DNA from: Veillonella atypica KON | GTDB taxonomy: Bacteria > Bacillota > Negativicutes > Veillonellales > Veillonellaceae | Direction of reading: 5' to 3' | Length of the DNA: 64,000 bases | NCBI RefSeq assembly: GCF_002959915.1 | Contig: NZ_PPDE01000003.1 | Span: 236,567-300,566, forward strand | Shown: piece after piece, positions 60,428 to 64,000 of the stretch | Position numbering within the stretch: position 1 is the stretch's first letter | Layout: each line of letters opens with the position of its first letter | Position numbers and translations under genes: made by a program | The notes under the pieces: model-generated | What the model was told of the DNA's origin: nothing | The model's database searches: none | Seen by the model: only the letters and a program-made list of their open reading frames with translations

Positions 60428-62064
60428 TATAGAGGACTTTTAGGGATTAAATATTGTAGTGTTAGTGATATCAGCCTTGCAGCGGGTAAAAATACTGTAG
60501 ATGTTAAGAATACTTATAAAAGCTCTGGTTGGAGTATCGGTGCTGGTATTAGTTTGACTGGTGGCGGACTTCTCGATATTAATGCGAGTGGTAATATGGC
60601 TCGTCAAAATGGCGATACGCACCAAGAAAGCTATGTGCCAACGACGATTAGAGCAGCACAATTAGCACAACTTAAAGCAAAGCGAGATACTACTATTATT
60701 GGCTCTACTGTATCTGGTAAGAAAGTTGAAGTTGATACAGGTCGAGATTTACATATTCAAAGCTTACAAGATGTAGATAACTTTAAAGAACACAGTAAGT
60801 CGGCTGGCTTCTCTGTATCCTCTAAACCTAATTTCAAGGATCCAACTGGTAGTATTAGTGCTAGCGTAGGCTCTAAAGGTAAAGCGAACTCTATTACTCA
60901 ATCTGCTATTTCTGAAGGTATACTAATAGTAGATGGTAAAGAAATTGATACTAAGACGATTAATACCAATACAGAGAATACGCTACATAAATTAGATAAG
61001 ATTTTTGATAAAAAGAAAATTGAAGAACGTTAGGCGCTAGCACGTTTATTTGCTAAAAATGCTTTTGAAGAAGTACATCGCTTAAGTGATAAATACGACT
61101 GGAAAGATGGTTCAGCACAGAAGGTAGCATTACATGCTGCGATTGGTGAAATTGCGGCACAATTGGCAGGTAAACCAAATGGATCGGGAGTTGTAGCGGC
61201 AGGGATTAATGAACTAGCGATAAAAAAATTATAGATAAAATTGGGAAGGAACATCCTAATCAAATACAATTATTAAGTGCTGTTTTAGGTGGGGCTGTGA
61301 ATAAATTAGCTAATAAATCTACTGATACTGGAATGGCCGTTTCTTCCTTAGGTACTAAACATAATGTTTTACATTTATTTTTTAAAAAGGCAATAGATTA
61401 TCTTGATACAAGTAATTTACAGTATAATCAAGTGTATTCTATTGAAACAAATGCTGATGCGGGGCGAGTATATATTGCAGGTGTCGGAGGCATGATTGGG
61501 GGATTAGTAGATAAATTTGGGGGTGTATATGATCAAGTGGGAGGCGATGTATCTATATCTGATAATATTAATCCAGTTGGAGCTACTATAAAGGTTATAA
61601 TATTTCCTAATATACCTAACGACCCTAGTGCTGCTTCATTAATAAAAAAAGCGGTAGAGGGGGGAGCAGTATCCTCAAGTGTAACGTTTAATCACATCAA
61701 CTGGTCAACTGGTGTTGCAATTCCTACAGATTTTGAATCTTTTTCCTCTAGAAATCAAACAATCCATGTTGCTGAGGGGGCATCAACGACCTCTAATGGC
61801 ATATCTGTTTCTGGAAGCTACTCTAGTTATGTTGGGAACCTTTCCGATGAAAATCTTTTGGGGGGAGATTATAATACGAATGTTTTGAAGTATTTTAATG
61901 AACATCCTAACAGTGGACTAGAACTCTATAATGGTCCTGCAGGTAATTTAATTTTAATTAAGCGAACAGGACTTGGTGTTCAACAGTATGATGGTTATGG
62001 AGCCTTTTTTAATTCAGTTGGTTTTGATAAATATGCTAGTAAAATGTATTGGAGACGATATTAA
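60428..62064 (+). pseudogene. CdiA/filamentous haemagglutinin C-terminal fragment, broken
   Basis: The 5' end starts abruptly after a stop at 60425-60427, with no start codon or signal. The frame continues as haemagglutinin-repeat sequence (SDISLAAGKNTVDVKNTYK, SSGWSIGAGISLTGGG, TIIGSTVSGKKVEVDTGRD, SKSAGFSVSSKPNF) to an in-frame TAG at 61031-61033, resumes in frame (ALARLFAKNAFEEVHRLSDKY, VALHAAIGEIAAQLAGKPNG), then shifts frame at an A7 tract (61222-61228; eight A's would restore it). The last part (IDKIGKEHPNQIQLLSAVLGG to MYWRRY, stop 62062-62064) is the pretoxin/CT region. CDI two-partner-secretion effectors deliver C-terminal toxins to neighbours. Lacks the N-terminal secretion domain. 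Confidence 0.85.
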
Positions 62065-62066
62065 TA

Positions 62067-62444
62067 ATGAATATAAAGTTCGTTTTAAAATATTTGCTTT
62101 TAGGGATATTGACTAGTACTATTATTTTTTCTGTAGTAAATTTTAGTAATTACTATTTTATGAATAGATATCCATATGCATCAAATTTATATAATGAAGC
62201 ATTTAAATTGTATAATACTGGAGTATTAGAAAAAATATCTTGGACAAAACTATTCCATAGACTTGGTGCATCTGAATCTACGCAAGTTACAGTTTTTGGA
62301 GAACAAAATAAAAATTTTGAGGATAAGCTAGTATTAGACTATATAGTTCTATCTAAAGAATATATGTTATATAAATCTAACTATGATGATAATAATTATC
62401 TGTTTAATTTTAGTGATGGACGTCTAGTAATTAGTATTTTTTAG
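62067..62444 (+). CDS. Membrane protein A of the duplicated two-gene cassette (copy 2)
   Basis: 125 residues from ATG 62067, two bases after the CdiA remnant's stop. TM at about 5-27 (VLKYLLLGILTSTIIFSVVNF), then FKLYNTGVLEKISWTKLF and a closing KLVLDYIVLS region, the same landmarks as the protein at 56844. In CDI loci the gene directly after cdiA is the immunity gene, so immunity is the leading hypothesis. Not a known family. Confidence 0.65.
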   Translation: MNIKFVLKYLLLGILTSTIIFSVVNFSNYYFMNRYPYASNLYNEAFKLYNTGVLEKISWTKLFHRLGASESTQVTVFGEQNKNFEDKLVLDYIVLSKEYMLYKSNYDDNNYLFNFSDGRLVISIF

Positions 62445-62456
62445 TAGGTGAGATTT

Positions 62457-62846
62457 ATGAAAATCTTAAAGATATTTTTTGTTGGGGTGGGACTTATTAT
62501 AGGATTACTACTTTCTGCTAGTATAGGGGGAGCCTTTGATAATTTTTTACAGCTTAAATATACTTCTAATTTTGAGAATTATTGGTCTGAATTTAGAGAG
62601 ATTCAAAACTCTACTCAAAGTGAAGTTTTATATATTAATCCTAAAGTATTGAGACTAGGTTCTTTGACGCCTCATTTTATTGCTAAACTTTCTTATAAAG
62701 GAGAAGTTTTTAGAACTCAGTTAGAAGGCTTAGGGTGGAGTTATAAAGATGGGGTATATAGAAAAATAGTTAATGGTGATACATATACCCTAATGGTTCT
62801 AGATTATAAGAATAATATTGAGCTTGAGTTATATGTTGAGAAATAA
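62457..62846 (+). CDS. Membrane protein B of the duplicated two-gene cassette (copy 2)
   Basis: 129 residues from ATG 62457 behind TAGGTGA; a GTG at 62448 is in frame upstream. TM at about 4-26 (LKIFFVGVGLIIGLLLSASIG), then AFDNFLQLKYTSNFENYWSEF, LGSLTPHFIAKLSYKG and LEGLGWSYKDG, matching the landmark order in the protein at 57263. Twelve bases after gene A. Followed by a bidirectional terminator and an insertion sequence. Confidence 0.63.
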   Translation: MKILKIFFVGVGLIIGLLLSASIGGAFDNFLQLKYTSNFENYWSEFREIQNSTQSEVLYINPKVLRLGSLTPHFIAKLSYKGEVFRTQLEGLGWSYKDGVYRKIVNGDTYTLMVLDYKNNIELELYVEK

Positions 62847-62966
62847 TTTAAATATTTTATTTGTATAGTTATAACTTTTGGATATTAAGCTATGATGTAA
62901 TGTAGTTAGTGATTTAGAGAATTGAATATACATACAATATATTTAGCTGTTTTTGTTATCCCTAGT

Positions 62967-63012
62967 AAAATAACAGATAGCTGATTAACATCAATCAGCT
63001 ATCTGTTATTTT
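62967..63012. terminator. 20-bp perfect hairpin, bidirectional terminator
   Basis: AAAATAACAGATAGCTGATT (62967-62986), loop AACATC, and its exact complement (62993-63012). With A-rich and T-rich ends it can terminate the array on the plus strand and the transposase on the minus strand. It abuts the insertion-sequence terminus at 63014. Confidence 0.85.
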
Positions 63013-63013
63013 T

Positions 63014-63037
63014 GGCTCTCTGTCAAATGTTGGGGTA
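63014..63037. repeat. Terminal inverted repeat of the ISL3-family element
   Basis: GGCTCTCTGTCAAATGTTGG and the next bases resemble the 5'-GGCTCTTTGTCAA consensus end of ISL3-family elements. One base separates it from the hairpin at 62967-63012. The partner repeat is not in the window. Confidence 0.75.
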
Positions 63038-63038
63038 T

Positions 63039-64000
63039 TCACCCTACGAGTCTTCTTTGGCACCAATCATAGTTATGGTTGGTGCCATTCTTTTTGCTCA
63101 AAAGTAGAATACGTACTCTAAATCTACCAAAGTGGCGAAGTCCATAGCTTATCCGTTTTAATACTTTAATTTTGTTATTAGTTCCTTCTGTGTATCCATT
63201 AGAATATGGAAGTAAGAATGCATTAGTTAATTGCGTCATCCATGCAGGAAATGATGTAAAGAAGTTATTAAATTCATTTAAGCCAGATGCTTTTACTAAT
63301 TCCAACCAATGCGTTAAATGTGCAGCTATTCTTTGTTTACCATAGATTGAAAAGATTTTTCTAAAAGAAAGTTTTAAAGCATATGCTTTTCGTAAATCAT
63401 CAGATATTCTGAGTATTTCACATAGTTTAATATGTTCGGCTTCCGTTAAATGGTCTGGATGCTTCATTAGTACACGTCGATTCTGTTTTAACATACGTGA
63501 ATAAGCAGCCAGTTTATGTTGCTCACGCTTTCTAACTCGCTCTACCGCCCAATCTACAAGTCGACATACATGGTATCGATCACAGATAATATGCGCATGT
63601 GGAAATAGCGCCTCCATGATGCGCTTAAATTGTATGGACATATCCATTACAATAAACTTAACTTGTAGGCGATCCTTATGTTTAAATGATGCAAAATAGT
63701 GGATTAATGCTTGCGTATCACGTTTCGGTAAAATATCTAATATTTCATGTGTATCTGGATTAGTTAAATTAACTTGGTATTGGTAGCCTTCTGCATTTCC
63801 TTTAAACTCATCAATACCAATCACAGTGGGTAAGGTCTTGGGCTTAGGTATAGTGATCATAGAGCAATAACGTAATACTGTAGTAATAGATGTATCACAC
63901 TCGTTAGCAATAGCTGTATAGGTTACACTTTCAGTAAGTTTATCAAATAGCATTCTAATATTAGTTACACTTAGTTGCATATGTTTTCGTACAAATGGAT
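63039..64000 (-). CDS. ISL3-family transposase, N-terminal part outside window
   Basis: At least 320 residues visible; the frame is open to the window end (PFVRKH precedes MQLSVTNIRM), so ATG 63980 is internal and roughly 100 residues with the zinc-finger/HTH are missing. DDE residues: D57 in VIGIDEFKG, D113 in IVMDMSIQFKR and E265 in SNGYTEGTNNKIK (numbered from ATG 63980). ICDRYHVCRLVDWAVERVR and ISYGLRHFGRFRVRIL are ISL3 hallmarks. The coding frame shows no interruption, so the element may be active. Confidence 0.92.
   Translation of the reverse strand, partial: PFVRKHMQLSVTNIRMLFDKLTESVTYTAIANECDTSITTVLRYCSMITIPKPKTLPTVIGIDEFKGNAEGYQYQVNLTNPDTHEILDILPKRDTQALIHYFASFKHKDRLQVKFIVMDMSIQFKRIMEALFPHAHIICDRYHVCRLVDWAVERVRKREQHKLAAYSRMLKQNRRVLMKHPDHLTEAEHIKLCEILRISDDLRKAYALKLSFRKIFSIYGKQRIAAHLTHWLELVKASGLNEFNNFFTSFPAWMTQLTNAFLLPYSNGYTEGTNNKIKVLKRISYGLRHFGRFRVRILLLSKKNGTNHNYDWCQRRLVG

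Larger units (their letters stand above)
63014..64000 (-). mobile_element. ISL3-family insertion sequence, truncated by the window edge
   Basis: The terminal sequence GGCTCTCTGTCAAATGTTGG (63014-63033) matches the usual ISL3-family inverted repeat (GGCTCTTTGTCAA...). A transposase on the minus strand begins beyond the window and ends 25 bases inside this terminus. The other terminal repeat and the flanking 8-bp duplication lie outside the window. Confidence 0.85.

Noticed and set aside
61031..61033. TAG in the CdiA fragment as a recoded codon
   Set aside because: No pyrrolysine or suppressor system is suggested; a second lesion (A7 frameshift) and missing 5' end point to decay.
61901..61950. 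ELYN motif (GLELYNGPAG) as the CdiA pretoxin boundary
   Set aside because: Only about 50 residues remain after it, too short for a typical CT toxin, so the match may be chance.

Overview
This 64 kb window reads as chromosomal DNA of a Veillonella-like bacterium (Negativicutes, a diderm Firmicute). The basis is gene content recalled from knowledge of the group, not a database search: a two-gene CobT-like pair resembling the ArsA/ArsB phenolic cobamide enzymes of Sporomusa and Veillonella, a ferredoxin-dependent 2-oxoacid oxidoreductase, SepF together with outer-membrane-type CDI/haemagglutinin sequence, and moderately AT-rich DNA with strong Shine-Dalgarno sites.

Layout. 1-7.2 kb: distal half of the S10-spc-alpha ribosomal superoperon (rplF to rplQ, with secY, adk, map, infA and rpoA; rpsD is missing from its usual place), ended by a strong terminator. 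7.3-10.6 kb: ECF transporter energising module and truA. 10.65-13.5 kb: korAB. 13.6-16.2 kb: a large unknown membrane protein with a LemA-like partner. 16.2-20.7 kb: MATE exporter, prephenate dehydrogenase and the CobT-like pair. 20.9-21.7 kb: nine tRNA genes formed by a tandem duplication. 21.7-23.1 kb: ynfA and a LysR regulator on the minus strand. 23.4-26.9 kb: displaced rpsD, an AT-rich MFS gene and a gene remnant, then rplM-rpsI with a strong promoter and leader. 27-33 kb: osmoprotectant permease/binding-protein fusion, enoyl-CoA hydratase-like protein, 6-phosphogluconolactonase, TatA, a heavy-metal-associated protein, cupin and a DASS carrier. 33.1-40.7 kb: branched-chain amino-acid operon (ilvD-ilvA-ilvB-ilvN, an ABC ATPase, then ilvC with its own promoter). 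40.7-42.6 kb: small membrane proteins including a DUF3290/DUF421 pair. 42.6-48.2 kb: radical SAM enzyme and a pgeF-yggS-sepF-proC-ylmH cluster. 48.2-55.5 kb: tetrapyrrole operon (precorrin-2 dehydrogenase, hemA, hemC, cobA-hemD fusion, hemB, hemL, an XRE regulator) making uroporphyrinogen III and precorrin-2, the corrinoid precursors that the CobT-like pair would ultimately serve.

55.5-64 kb is the accessory part: a very AT-rich array of small membrane or secreted unknown proteins. Several are immediately preceded by short open frames without a start that look like the last residues of a larger protein. Near its end lies a broken CdiA/filamentous-haemagglutinin C-terminus (an in-frame TAG, then a one-base frameshift at an A7 tract), followed by a two-gene membrane-protein cassette that has a diverged paralogous copy 5 kb upstream. 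The array ends at an ISL3-family insertion sequence whose terminal repeat is visible. I interpret the region as an orphan CdiA-CT/immunity graveyard, with the duplicated two-gene cassette as the best candidate for an undescribed immunity-type system.
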